NCBI GenBank assembly: GCA_024220505.1
Contig: JAKZZE010000030.1
Coordinates: forward strand, 62,001-126,000
Direction: 5' to 3'
Length of the DNA: 64,000 nt
Source of the DNA: Rhizopus arrhizus
Taxonomy: Eukaryota > Mucoromycota > Mucoromycetes > Mucorales > Rhizopodaceae
Shown: one piece after another, positions 10,547-20,986 of the stretch
How the letters are laid out: every line of letters starts with the position of its first letter
Position numbering within the stretch: position 1 is the stretch's first letter
Made by a program: the position numbers and the translations under genes
The notes under the pieces: model-generated
What the model was told of the DNA's origin: nothing
What the model saw: only the letters and a program-made list of their open reading frames with translations
Database searches by the model: none

Positions 10547-12541
10547 ATGAATTCTACTACTGGTGAAAACTCTTTCAGCAATGGTGCTGCTCCTAATAGT
10601 GATAACATGTCCATCGTTACTGGGTCAATCGATTTGTCGTCCTTTACTGGTTCCTCTCCTCTAACTAATGATGGAACGTCTATGGTCTTGGATTCCCTTT
10701 TGCAACCTTCGTCCTCCACTGGTGAGAGGGAAGAGTTACTGCTGCGCCAAAATCTCTTGCAATTGCGCAGTGAATTTAATGGCTTTTTGGAAGCGTTTAC
10801 GACGGCTAGGCTTGCTGGTGATGAGGCAGCTGCCGATCAAGCGCTTCAGCAGATGGATCGTACCAAGCGCAGGTTGACTGCCTTGCAAGAGTACAGTTCC
10901 ATCCTTGGGAAGACCGCTTCGCCTAATGGAAACATTAGTAGCAGAAATGCAGGTCTCACATTGTCTCACAGAGATCTCCCAAAATTCCAATTGGCATCAA
11001 GTGTTGTGCGTCCGTTTCCCAATGAAGAGGTATTCGAGTCTGTTGAGCACTTCCTGGCCAGATTTGAGAATATTATTAAAGGTTCCGCTTACCGTGATGT
11101 TGAGCAAGTTTGGAAACAATTTTTACCTTTGTGCCTACCTTATAGTGATAATGCATGGGTTGAGACTGATTTGCGTAAATGCAATTCATGGGCTGAAGCA
11201 AGAGCTGCATTCAAAGAGCACCATGGTTCAAGTCTGGCCACTCGACATTATACAGATTTGGTCTTTACCATGCAAATGAGTAGCAAAGAGTCTATTGGTG
11301 ATTATTCCAAAAAGTTTCTTCAAGCTGTGTACAATGCTGGGCTTCCTAGTGATGATCCACGCATTGCTGACCGTTTCCTGGCTTCTTTGACCTTATCGGT
11401 GCAAACATTGATAAGAGTAACTGTCGCTAGAGTCGGCAAGAATAAAGCTGATACAAATGAAAAATGGACTGTGGAATATATCACACAAGTTGGTCGCGAC
11501 ATTTTGGGCGATGATAATAAACTGTATGCAGAAGCTACTGCTTTGATTCCTGGCGCCAACAAGAGTGACACAGGGAAGTCTAGATACAGTGAGAATGGTT
11601 CTCGAGGTGATGGGTCTTTGTCTGGACACAGAAGACATCAATTCAAAAGAAGAAGCCAGAATATGACCAAGGTCAATAAGCATTACTTTTGCACCCACCA
11701 TGGTAAAAATAATACACATGATACAATCGATTGTTTTACAACAAAAAGGGTTGAAAAAGCTAGTACGAACAAAAAGTGCTTTAAATGTGGGCAACCCTGG
11801 TCTAGAGATCATAAATGCAAAAATAATGATAAAAAAGTATTCGCTGTCACAAGTCGTAAAGATGATAATGGTCCTGACGATGATGTGGTGAAAGACAAAG
11901 CGGTCTTGTTGGACCAAGCTACCTCTGAAGTAAATACTATGATGGAAGGATTAAGCTATGACTGTAAGTACCAAACTAAAGAGAGAACACTTGATAAAAA
12001 AGAAATTAAAGCCAATGCATTTAATTTACTTACTCCAATTATTATAGAGAACGAAAAGCTCATGGGTCTTGTTGACACTGGAAGCGATACAAGCTTTATT
12101 GATATAAACGCTTTCACTAAAAAATTGAAATTAAATAAAATAAACAAAATTAGTGGTTCCTATAATTTCTTATCTCATAATAATGATGTTTCTCGTATTG
12201 GTATCACTGATCCTTTGAAATTTAAATATTCAAATGGAATTATGTTTGAACATTCTTTAGAAATTATGAAATTCAATTCAGGATTCGATTTTGATGTTCT
12301 ACTTGGAACCGATATCTTACCAAAAATGAATATTGGTTTAACAGGTGTAGCGTTCAGATTTAGTAGTGAACATTCACACTCTGATACAGCCGCTGATGAA
12401 ATTCAACTTTTAGAAAATATAAATGTTGACCAAGTGAATGAATTTGAACCTGATAATTCGCCTGCCGGAACAGCCGAGCAAAGAGCAAATTTCTTTGATA
12501 TGATCAAAGATGTTTTAAAAAAAACCAGAGTATTCCAGTGA
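10547..12541 (+). CDS. Gypsy-2 Gag plus aspartic protease
   Basis: The ATG lies 24 bases after the 5' LTR. The 664-residue product has a capsid-like central region (about residues 140-330). Two Cys/His clusters follow: one of form C-x2-H...H-x4-C (CTHHG...THDTIDC) and one CFKCGQPWSRDHKC at about 411-424, which is a longer-spaced variant of the retroviral zinc knuckle and is common in fungal gypsy elements. A retropepsin follows, with catalytic LVDTGSDTSF at about 507 and LLGTDILP near 585. Gag packages the RNA and the protease matures the polyprotein. The frame ends just before the RT; a T TTA AAA run 19-25 bases before the stop could allow a -1 shift into the RT frame. Confidence 0.9.
   Translation: MNSTTGENSFSNGAAPNSDNMSIVTGSIDLSSFTGSSPLTNDGTSMVLDSLLQPSSSTGEREELLLRQNLLQLRSEFNGFLEAFTTARLAGDEAAADQALQQMDRTKRRLTALQEYSSILGKTASPNGNISSRNAGLTLSHRDLPKFQLASSVVRPFPNEEVFESVEHFLARFENIIKGSAYRDVEQVWKQFLPLCLPYSDNAWVETDLRKCNSWAEARAAFKEHHGSSLATRHYTDLVFTMQMSSKESIGDYSKKFLQAVYNAGLPSDDPRIADRFLASLTLSVQTLIRVTVARVGKNKADTNEKWTVEYITQVGRDILGDDNKLYAEATALIPGANKSDTGKSRYSENGSRGDGSLSGHRRHQFKRRSQNMTKVNKHYFCTHHGKNNTHDTIDCFTTKRVEKASTNKKCFKCGQPWSRDHKCKNNDKKVFAVTSRKDDNGPDDDVVKDKAVLLDQATSEVNTMMEGLSYDCKYQTKERTLDKKEIKANAFNLLTPIIIENEKLMGLVDTGSDTSFIDINAFTKKLKLNKINKISGSYNFLSHNNDVSRIGITDPLKFKYSNGIMFEHSLEIMKFNSGFDFDVLLGTDILPKMNIGLTGVAFRFSSEHSHSDTAADEIQLLENINVDQVNEFEPDNSPAGTAEQRANFFDMIKDVLKKTRVFQ
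12514..12523 (+). promoter_or_regulatory. Candidate -1 ribosomal frameshift site in Gypsy-2
   Basis: In the gag-protease frame the bases fall as T TTA AAA AAA, which contains two overlapping heptamers of the X XXY YYZ type (12514-12520 and 12517-12523). Slipping back one base joins this frame to the RT frame. I did not identify a downstream pseudoknot. The alternative is a simple indel in the A run. Confidence 0.45.
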
Positions 12542-13593
12542 CATCGTCATGTCCCATGCCTGAGTCAGTTATTCATTTACCAACAAAAGAAGGTGCCACG
12601 GCTTATAGACGGCAATATCCAATTCCGCACGCTCTAAGACCTGTTTTAGATAAGCAAATTGAAGAATGGTTAAAAACGGGAACTATAATAAAGTCCAAAG
12701 TTAATACATCTTTCAATAGTCCACTCCTTTTAGTTCCAAAGAGAAACAAAGCAGGCGAGATAGTGAATCATCGCGTATGCTTGGATGTGAGATTACTTAA
12801 TAATATACTACCTCCTACTTTCAATTATCCTGTCCCTTTGATCAGAGATATTTTTGATAATTTGAGTGGTAAAAAAGTATTTTCTACTATAGACCTATCT
12901 AATGCATATCACAGATTTAAAGTTGCACCTGAAGATGTTCATAAATTAACGTTCACACATGATAATGCTCAATACTCATTCATAAAAGGATGTTTTGGAG
13001 TAAAGATGTTGACATCACAATTTCAAAAATGCCTTGCTATTCTCTTTGATGGGATGTCTTGTGTTCAGAATTTTGTAGATGATTGTATTGTAGCCAGCGA
13101 TAGCTTTGAGCAACATGCAGAAGATGTGAAATTAGTATTAGAGAAATTGACATCTGTGAATTTGATTGTAAATCCAGATAAATGTGTATGGTTTCAACAT
13201 TCAGTCCGACTCTTGGGTTTTGTAGTAAATACTACTGGCACTAAGGTAGATCGCAATAAGTTGACCAATGTTCAAAACTGGCCAATCCCAAATCAGAGTC
13301 ATAAACATGTACAACAGTTTATGGGCTTGATTAATTACTTTAGGGATTATGTTCCAATGATTTCACGAGTTGCTGAACCAATCACAAGATTGAGTAATGC
13401 TGTGAATATTAGAGAGCTATGGACTGATGAACAAACGAACAGTTTCAATGCATTAAAAGACATACTACAATCAAACCTTGTACTTCATTATCCAGACTTA
13501 AGTAAGAAGTTTTTGTGGCAACTGATGCATCCCTATATGGCGTCGCAGCTGTCCTATATCAAAAGGATGAATTACAGCGTGACAAATATATAA
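12538..13593 (+). CDS. Gypsy-2 reverse transcriptase
   Basis: This frame is -1 relative to gag-protease and overlaps its stop; the GTG at 12538 is unlikely to be a real start, since the frame is open further upstream to the slippery run. The RT palm is clear: VCLDVRLLN, then FSTIDLSNAYHRF (motif A), then GVKMLTSQFQ (motif B), then FVDDCIVASD (motif C, F-V-D-D instead of the commoner Y-x-D-D) at about residues 179-188, then LLGFVV. A connection region follows with FMGLINYFRDYVP. The product copies the genomic RNA into DNA. Its end runs out of frame at a T5 tract (about 13510-13514), after which the RNase H continues in the next frame. Confidence 0.88.
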   Translation: MTSSCPMPESVIHLPTKEGATAYRRQYPIPHALRPVLDKQIEEWLKTGTIIKSKVNTSFNSPLLLVPKRNKAGEIVNHRVCLDVRLLNNILPPTFNYPVPLIRDIFDNLSGKKVFSTIDLSNAYHRFKVAPEDVHKLTFTHDNAQYSFIKGCFGVKMLTSQFQKCLAILFDGMSCVQNFVDDCIVASDSFEQHAEDVKLVLEKLTSVNLIVNPDKCVWFQHSVRLLGFVVNTTGTKVDRNKLTNVQNWPIPNQSHKHVQQFMGLINYFRDYVPMISRVAEPITRLSNAVNIRELWTDEQTNSFNALKDILQSNLVLHYPDLSKKFLWQLMHPYMASQLSYIKRMNYSVTNI

Positions 13594-15497
13594 GCTTCGT
13601 ATCCTCCTCTTTGACACCATCTCAAAGGCGATGGAGTACCACTAAAAGGGAATTATATGCAATCATTTTAGCACTCAAAAAATATAGAAAATTCTTATGG
13701 GGAAGACACTTTACTATTTATAGTGACCATAAAGCGTTAGTCTACTTGCACACACAGAAAATAGCTAATCCTATGATGATTGGTTGGATGGAAACACTTC
13801 TCGATTTTGATTTTGATGTTGTCCATATCCCTGGTGTTTTAAATAAGCTCCCTGATCAATTAAGTCGTTTGTATCCTCCTTTAGAAGATGATAACAAACT
13901 GGTGGAGGATGGTATTTATAAGAAAAACAAAAATAATCTTAAAATTAAAAAAGTTGTTGTAAAAAGAAAGAAGTATTGCAGAGACAAATCAATTAACGTA
14001 CTCGCTACTCGATTAATAGAAAATAAAAATGAACTGACTGATTATCTAACTCCTCCTGAAGAAGAGAGAGATGCCATATTAAGAGAAACACACTCATATG
14101 GTCATTATGGTTACCAAGCTATCGTACGTGATATTCACAGTCGAGGTATGCATTGGACCAATATATATGATGAAGCAAAAAACATTGTTAGTTCATGCAG
14201 TGAATGTCAGAAGCACAACATAAATAAGAGAGGCTATCATCCATTGACCAATGTTGTAGCTCATAGGCCATTTGATCATATTGCTATAGATCTTGCTGGA
14301 CCACTTCCTGCTACTGGAGATGATTATATATATTTATTGGTTCTAACTGATATATGTACCAAGTACATTGTGATTAGACCGTTAAAAAATAAACAATCCG
14401 ATACAGTCGCAAAAGAACTGATAAGTATCTTTGGAGACTATGGATTTCCACGTATCATCCAGAGCGATAATGGAACAGAATTCAGAAATTCACTGATGAG
14501 TCATATTTCAAAGAACCTTGGTATAGATCGTAGATATTCTACTGCGTATCATCCACAAGGTAATGGTAGTGCTGAAGCTAGTGTTAAAATTGCGATGAAC
14601 ACATTGAGAAAGATGATTAAATCCAACGGTAGAGATTGGAATCATTATCTTCCAATTGTGCAGCTCTGTATAAATAGATATATAAAAAATAAAACACTTA
14701 GCTCTCCTTTTTCATTAATGTATGCTCGCAGAGTTAATATGCCTGACGACTACGCAAATAAAAAGTATCCAATCCCCAATGATTTGATGACAGTTAAAGA
14801 ATTAGAAGAACGTATCAAACATATGGAGGAAATCGTATTCCCAGCTATATTAGAAAGAACTCAAAAGATTAATGAGGAATACAGTAAGAGATACAATAAT
14901 AAAAACATCATGGTTGACATCCCTGTTGGATCGCATGTTATGGTGAGACTAGAAAATAGGACGAGTAAACTTGCTCCATTATATAAAGGTCCCTATACAG
15001 TGGTTCGAAAGAACAGAGGAGGTTCATATGAACTGAAAGATGAGCAGAATGAGTTATTACATCGTAACTACACGCCATCTGAATTAAAAGTTGTCAACAT
15101 GGATGAGTCAAATATCGAAAATGAATATTACGAAGTTGAAGACATTCGTGACCATCGTGGACCAATCGGTCATCGAGAGTTTTTAGTTAAATGGGTCGGT
15201 TACGGTGAACGTGCAAACACATGGCAAAAGGCTAGTGATTTTACAGACCCAACTATCATAGAGAAATATTGGGATAAACAAGACGAACTGAAAAAGTTGG
15301 AACATGAGAGAGCTGAACAAATTGTGAAAAAAGCATCATCCAATTCCAAATATAATAAGTCCAATAGAAATTCCACACCTAAAGTGAGTGATGAGAAAAA
15401 AGTACACTCTGTTGAGACAAAGAAAAGAACTCTTCCTACAAAACTTAGCAGAGAAGAAAGATTATTAAAGAGAAGGCTTAACAAGGAGAAAAAATAA
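13515..15497 (+). CDS. Gypsy-2 RNase H, integrase and chromodomain
   Basis: This 660-residue frame continues pol after a one-base frame change. It begins within RNase H (ATDASLYGVAAVLYQ, then TTKRELYAI, then YSDHKALVYL). The integrase has an HHCC zinc domain (about nt 14083-14210, CSECQ), and a DDE core with D in IDLAGP, D in QSDNGTEF and E in NGSAEAS, 35 residues between the last two. A GPYTVVRK-like region precedes the C-terminal chromodomain (YYEVEDIRDH ... LVKWVGYGE ... TWQKASDF) with all three cage aromatics. The tail is strongly basic. The ATG at 13515 is probably not used as a start; the part is expected to be made as Gag-Pol if the frame changes are bypassed. Confidence 0.9.
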   Translation: MATDASLYGVAAVLYQKDELQRDKYISFVSSSLTPSQRRWSTTKRELYAIILALKKYRKFLWGRHFTIYSDHKALVYLHTQKIANPMMIGWMETLLDFDFDVVHIPGVLNKLPDQLSRLYPPLEDDNKLVEDGIYKKNKNNLKIKKVVVKRKKYCRDKSINVLATRLIENKNELTDYLTPPEEERDAILRETHSYGHYGYQAIVRDIHSRGMHWTNIYDEAKNIVSSCSECQKHNINKRGYHPLTNVVAHRPFDHIAIDLAGPLPATGDDYIYLLVLTDICTKYIVIRPLKNKQSDTVAKELISIFGDYGFPRIIQSDNGTEFRNSLMSHISKNLGIDRRYSTAYHPQGNGSAEASVKIAMNTLRKMIKSNGRDWNHYLPIVQLCINRYIKNKTLSSPFSLMYARRVNMPDDYANKKYPIPNDLMTVKELEERIKHMEEIVFPAILERTQKINEEYSKRYNNKNIMVDIPVGSHVMVRLENRTSKLAPLYKGPYTVVRKNRGGSYELKDEQNELLHRNYTPSELKVVNMDESNIENEYYEVEDIRDHRGPIGHREFLVKWVGYGERANTWQKASDFTDPTIIEKYWDKQDELKKLEHERAEQIVKKASSNSKYNKSNRNSTPKVSDEKKVHSVETKKRTLPTKLSREERLLKRRLNKEKK

Positions 15498-15656
15498 TAA
15501 AAAAGAAAAAAGAAAAACGGACAAAGATAGTCACGGTAAATTACCCCGCAATTTAGCATGAAAATGATCTACCAAATTGATTAGACATTTCATAACGCAT
15601 ACCTATTCACTTTTATGCCGAATCAACAAGGTGTTGTTGAATCTGGTGGAGGATAA

Positions 15657-16307
15657 TGTTAAGGATACATAAGATTATAGTCACTTTATTTTAGTAAAAG
15701 GAATCGGATATGATCCTAAATAGTATGCTGACATAACTTGGAATCATTTATAACATTATTCCCAACACAGATCAATAGAATACTTTGATTAGATTTTTAT
15801 ATTAAGCTTTATTCATATTAACTTCACATAGTCAAATAAGATGACATGGTTGTAATGTAGTTTATTAATAATATGAGCATGTTGAATAAGGAATGACGAT
15901 TACTTACCGGATCATCATTAGTCATGAAAACATTTATCCTGACTGAGATAGTATTGTTAACAATGATATCCAATCACGGAACTAAAAGTCTTTATATTCA
16001 TCCGTACCGTCTCCTTAAATAGTTATATCTGAAACCATCCCAATAGCATAATTGACAATACAAGCTAGGAACAGGCTAAACTAATAATTAGAAATAGTAA
16101 TCATCTATTCTGTCAAATTGATTATAAATCTGTCCTAATTCTTTATCCGTATCATGTCTATAAATACTCTCACTTTTTACATGTAGAATTTATTTTTTTA
16201 TCTAATCATAGTTATCTTAACTTAATAAAGAGATACCAAGTTCTAACAGTATTTCTTTATCTTTGATTGCTATATTATATTTACCTAAAACTCCCCTATT
16301 CTAAACA
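15657..16307 (+). repeat. 3' LTR of Gypsy-2 (651 bp)
   Basis: Identical by eye to the 5' LTR. It is preceded by a purine-rich stretch (TCTGGTGGAGGATAA, 15642-15656) that fits a polypurine tract, and followed by the ATGGT duplication and the rest of exon 3 of the accessory gene. Confidence 0.95.
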
Positions 16308-16809
16308 ATGGTCTTGTGTTTGTGGTAAAAAGACCACTCTTTCGAAGTAAAGCAGTAAGTAGTATTTTTGTTATAGTATTTATTTTCTAATATACCTTTA
16401 ATTAATCTACAGGTGGACGAATTCCATGCTTCTCTTCAAAAAGCATGGAGAGATTCCTTGTCGAAAAAAGGCACCATCAATAGAACAAGAAGGGTGGTGG
16501 ACTACTTCGACAAGGAGTTTCCCACAAACCTTGACCATGAGGATTATCCCTCTTGGGCCTTTTCTTCTCCTGGCCTTGGCTTTTCCTCTTCTGCTGCTGC
16601 TAATCCTATGCAGTAAGCGTTTACTTTCTCTTTTCTCTTTCCCCCTCCTTTTTTTTTTTTTTTTTTTTTTGCTGCCTCTTTTGTTGTCTCTGCAAATTGA
16701 ATAAAAATTTCAAAAAAAAAATAACAATAATAGTCTATTGAATGATTCTTTAGTAAAATAAATAATAATAATAATAATAAAAGAATGTTTGAATAATTTA
16801 GCATAGTTG

Positions 16810-19633
16810 TTACATATAAATTCTTCTTGGCAGAGCGAGAGTAAGAAGGTGGTTATCAACATATGGACATATAGCAACAGGGTTGAAAATCCTGTAAATT
16901 GGAAGTATATTGCTGCTTGTAACTGGATCAAATTGATTCTTCCACACTTGGATGCCAGTACCATCAAAGGTGGGAAAATGTTGGGTCGCATGGCTGTACC
17001 AATTGACGAATGCAAAATAATGAGTGGTATTGTTGAAGGAATGTGAAAAAAAATATAATATTTGACCAATTCGTAGTTGGTTATTTACAACGGCTTGAAT
17101 GTATGATGATGATGAATGACTGTCTGATTGTTGGTAACGTTGTCCAAGCAAGTTAATTTTCTTAAATGATTGTATCATTGTACTAATTGTATTCATAATA
17201 GGTGTTTCATAGGTATCCATATAATAATTTTGTAAGACTTCATAGTGTTCAGGGCATAAGATTTGTTGTTTGTTGTTGGTTTTTGAAGGAAGGGATTTTG
17301 GTGGCAGAGGCTCACTACCAGTAATTGTCAGGTTAAATAGACTTGGTCCGTCTATGAACTGAGCGTAATCAAATGGCGTTAGACCACTCTCGTCATTCGT
17401 AACTTCGCCTATTTCCCTTATAAAGTTGAGTAGTAGGAGCATGTCTTCGTTGTTGGTATTAATAAGTGTTGATAATGAATGTATAAGATCTTGTGTATGT
17501 ATTGTTTGTGTAAGCATAGTGACATAAGTAGTTTCGAAGCCTGTCTTGTAATTGATATTTATCTTTTTGACATCACCATTCAAGCGTTCAAAACCATAGA
17601 GCCAAAAGGCATAAGAGGGACCAAAGTCCAAAAAGCATTCTTTCAAATGCATGTGCATATGCATATTTGGTGTTATACTTGTTTTTCCATAAAGTTGAGC
17701 ACAAGTCTTGCCAAAGGTCTTAAATAATGAATGTGCTGTGTGTATTTCTTCAATTGTGATCAAAGGACCAGTCACCAATCTTACTGCTTCTACATATCGC
17801 ATCCAATTGATGAAATGTTCACCGATTAGTCTTTGTTTTAACAGAAAAGGCGAAAGCACAACACACCACGTTCTCCATTCATCGGATTTCATATTGCTAA
17901 AAGTACTTTCAATCTTGCCTTTTTTTTTTTGTTTTTTTTTTATACAAAAAATTAGTGTTCAGAATTATCACATAATTAATTCTTTTATATTTGTTGCATA
18001 CCTTTGGAGATTCTGCAGTACTGTGATGGAATAGCAATTGAAGCTGATTCATCAGCCATGGCTTTGAAATCAGCCGTAGAAAGAAGCCCGTGATCTACCC
18101 AAACTTCAACCATTCGTTTTGGCGTACCTAGAAATAAATTGTGCATAGGATCAACTGTTGTTAATCTTACAACATCAAAATATTCTAGTCGGTGAAGTTC
18201 ACTCCATTTACTTCCTGTGTCCGTCTGCAGGGTTCTTTGTTGTGTAATGTGAGTGGCATTCAGCCAAGCATATGCTTCTTGGCGCTGCTGGGTATTGTTT
18301 CGCAGAATCCAATGCTCATCGTCAAAGTCTGAAAAATCTGGCTTCGTTGAATTTGCACCAGTACTGATTCGCGAAAACACAGTGGAACACTTGTTGCAGG
18401 CTTTGTGCGCGGATTGACCCATGAATCCAGCTACCTTACGAGCTGCTGGTATATCACAGTTAACGGACATCAAAGCAACACGTACCATCTCACCGTTTCT
18501 GTTCTGGTACGTTGGCATCATCATACCTCCGTACAAGGTATTCAGCTCTGCAATCATTGGTCGCAAGAAATTTTGGAGCTGGTCATCCGTGGGCTCGCCA
18601 GGCCCAGGAATCATACCAACCAGGATGATGTTGGAAACCTTCATCCTGGAACCCCTTGGAAGGTTGTTGATAGTGAGATATACACCACCGCAAGAGTAAT
18701 GCATACCATCACTAGGTTGAAACCAATCAACGTTCAATGACACCATTAATGATCGTCTTTTATTCACAAATGGCTCCCCAGCTGAGTCGACCATCTCATT
18801 CCAGACTCTACCATCATAAATGTCATACAACACACCTTCCTCCACATATCGACCTCTCCACTGTTCAATTTCTGTTTCAAAGTTCGGACGGACAAAGAAC
18901 TTCTTCAACGTTTCGACAATTGAGTTGTACGGGAACTCAAGGACGGGCTTCAGGCTGCTGCCAACAAAAAGTGAATTACCACATGGGCGCTCTTGTCTGT
19001 GGGGGTTGTTTGCAAACCTGACAAAAGGGCATAGTCGGGTATGCAAACTTCCCGTGTCATAAACACTTCTACAAAGAGAACAGACAAGGAAACGGGAGAC
19101 ACCACTACTGGCAGAGGAATAATTGACCATGGCACGAGCAGTGGAGATCTTTGTAGGAATCTCCATGCCATGGCCAAGGGCACGAACAAAGAAAGAAAGA
19201 AAGGCCAACAGTTCTTCACCGGCTTCAACAGAAAGGTGCTTTGCTTGAAAAAGCACAAGGTAAAGGACCAGGAGATACTCCAGTTGTTGGTCGTTGGTCA
19301 TTTCTTCTTCCATGTCGATATCCATGTCAGCATCAAGGTCGAATTCTAAATTTGTTTAATAAAAAAAAGGGTGTGTTTATAAATATACCTTCAAACGTGC
19401 TTCTTTCGGTAGAACTGGTGGGTTGCTCGAAGATATTTTCTAATCTTCTTTGTCTCAAAACTATTTTAATTGCACTTTAGTCTTTCTGCATTTCTTTAAA
19501 AAAAAGTACCTTCTCCAACTTTGTCAATACGCTTATGAGTATTAGCGGTTTTCTTGGCAATCATTTTGAATCCTTCAGGACATTTGCTGCATTTGGTGCA
19601 TTGGCATTTAACTTTGTTGTTAGTGGCGTTCAT
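16810..19633 (-). CDS. TNP2-like CACTA transposase, element A (4 exons)
   Basis: On the minus strand the exons are 19633-19510, 19460-19389, 19345-18002 and 17918-16810. The summed length is 2649 bp, a multiple of three, giving about 882 residues with no stop. Exon 1 encodes a Cys cluster (CQCTKCSKC) and PEGFKM. Exon 3 is the transposase core of the TNP2/Transposase_21 family: a first zinc-like cluster (VCSLC, about 154), then SLNVDWFQPSDG with a likely catalytic Asp near 272, LPRGSRMK, MIPGPGEPTDDQ, C-x2-C (ACNKC, about 382-385) and DPMHNLFLG with a second likely catalytic Asp near 464. Exon 4 contains FWLYGFERLNGD (about 620), candidate for the third acidic residue. The enzyme cuts and joins CACTA ends. 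It is convergent with the accessory gene, 193 bp apart. It appears intact. Confidence 0.85.
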
Positions 19634-20969
19634 TTCAAAAAAAAAAAAAATTCAGGATTTAGTAGAGGAATAAGATAGAAAAAAATGCGTGATAAAAAAA
19701 AACTAAAGCAAATATACTAAATTTGGATGTCGGTTCCTAAACAGTAACAGTTTTACATGTACTAAAGAAATGTTTTTTTTTTTCCCCTTGTTTTGTTTCA
19801 GAGAACATATTTAACATTGAGGATACAAAAGATATAAAAGAAAACTCAACAATGGTTAAAATGTAAGTTTGTAACAACAAAAATAACAACCAAGTCTAAT
19901 GTCGGTTTCTTTTTTTTTTTTTTTTTTTTACATTAGGAATTCCTAATGGGTCACATTCGGATGACGAACATGAACCTCATGAGCAAAGTTGTTCTTTCCA
20001 ACACGATAAAACTATAAGAATATCAAACTTATATTGTTGCTTGTTGTTGAAAAGTTTTTTTTGATAAAGGAAGTTGGCAATGTTAACATCTCTAATGGCT
20101 AATGGCTAATGGCAAATTACACCCATGTGCAAACATAAAGTAAGTAATGAACTAGTATAAGCTTAAAAACATATAATCTTTTTATTGTATGTCATGAAAA
20201 ATAATAAAGCAATCTATTTACTTGAAAAACAAAAAAACTGTTCATGTATCTATTAATTATAATTGCCTTGTAACAAGATGTTAACAAAGCTTCTTTTTTT
20301 TTTTTATTCTTTTTAGAATATACACGTATTTTTTTGTTATAACGTAAAAGCATTTGTATTTTTATAAAACATGTTTACTGTTAGGTTATTGTTTTCATTT
20401 GAATAAGGAACCTTTTATTGCTATGCTCTTTTTTTTTTTTTTTCTTACTAGGTCTTTTTTTTTAACTTTGTCTTTTTTTTTTTAATTTTAATTTTCCAGC
20501 TTCTTTTTTTTCCCAAACGCAACTATTTTGTTAAGTTCTGTTACACGCTTCAAATGAACTAAGCTAAAGATCATAGACTGCCTTCCTAATATGTATTCTT
20601 TTGATCAAAATAATCACAATGTGTTTTTGTTTTCCGCATTTTGCCCTCAAAAATAAAAAAAAAGAAAATATCGGTCTTTCAACGATAGAGGAGAACAGGC
20701 TTTCCAAAAAGAGACTATTTGAAAAAAAAAAGACACTTTTTTAAAACATGAATAACTCTATGAATACTTACACCACAAAAAAAATAATAAAATTATTAAA
20801 TTTCTTTATTTTTTTCGCACCTAAATCTTTTTTCAAAATTCAAAAAGGTGCAATACAGAGCATTTTAATTTTTTTCGTTTATTCAATGTTGTTCAAATCG
20901 TTGAAATTTTGATGTTAGAAATGACTGCAAATGACTGATAACGCTGAAAATCACCAATTATTTGCAGTG
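19634..20969 (+). other. Gene-free right subterminal region of element A
   Basis: AT-rich DNA upstream of the transposase gene with long T runs, three TAATGGC heptamers at about 20092-20117, and the right terminal repeat. Its inner part matches element B (27500-30385 minus the Tc1 insertion), while the last roughly 85 bases differ between the two. The sequence around 20247-20260 is the empty counterpart of the Tc1 site in B. The transposase promoter is presumably here; no specific box is clear. Confidence 0.6.
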
Positions 20970-20986
20970 GATCCACTGCAAATAAT
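20957..20986. repeat. 30-bp perfect palindrome at the A/B element junction
   Basis: The right end of A, the bases GATC and the left end of B form a perfect palindrome centred on GGATCC. A shorter 16-bp perfect palindrome, TGCAGTGATCACTGCA, marks the C/A junction at 7196-7211. Both arise because inverted CACTG tips face each other across 2-4 bases. Confidence 0.9.

Larger units (their letters stand above)
9873..16307 (+). mobile_element. Gypsy-2: complete Ty3/gypsy chromovirus
   Basis: A full-length 6435-bp LTR retrotransposon with 651-bp LTRs that I find identical by eye, TG...CA ends, and a perfect 5-bp target duplication ATGGT (9868-9872 and 16308-16312). Gene order is gag-protease, reverse transcriptase, RNase H-integrase-chromodomain, which is the Ty3/gypsy order. 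No tRNA-type primer site starting with TGG follows the 5' LTR (it reads TTTTTTACTG), so priming may be unusual. The pol region is split by two frame changes, at about 12514 and 13510. Confidence 0.95.
8926..16616 (+). pseudogene. CACTA accessory gene of element A, split by Gypsy-2
   Basis: The exons are 8926-9333, 9411-9671, 9741-9872 continuing at 16313-16354, and 16413-16616; the last base of each intact exon precedes GTAAGT or GTAATT. Without the insertion the frame is open for about 348 residues, and exon 2 (261 bp) and exon 3 (174 bp) have exactly the same lengths as in element B. The N-terminus MSRRLATPINVPSNAPKRAR is basic, followed by a Ser/Pro/Ala region and a Gln-rich coiled coil. 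Exon 3 has an acidic stretch (WTSEEEDGPEDE), and the C-terminus carries PSWAFSS. Gypsy-2 sits in exon 3 after the residues DEHG and duplicated ATGGT. Function is unknown; see the intact copy at 22669. Confidence 0.85.
7204..20969 (+). mobile_element. CACTA element A (13.8 kb including nested Gypsy-2)
   Basis: Terminal inverted repeats are 16 bp and perfect: CACTGCAAATAATTGG at 7204 and its complement ending at 20969. The 3-bp target duplication GAT is at 7201-7203 and 20970-20972. Removing Gypsy-2 (6435 bp plus 5-bp duplication) leaves an element of about 7.3 kb. It carries a plus-strand accessory gene (8926-16616) and a convergent minus-strand TNP2 transposase (16810-19633). The insertion site is the exact junction between elements C and B, because the duplicated GAT consists of the last base of C plus two bases of its flank. 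Confidence 0.9.
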
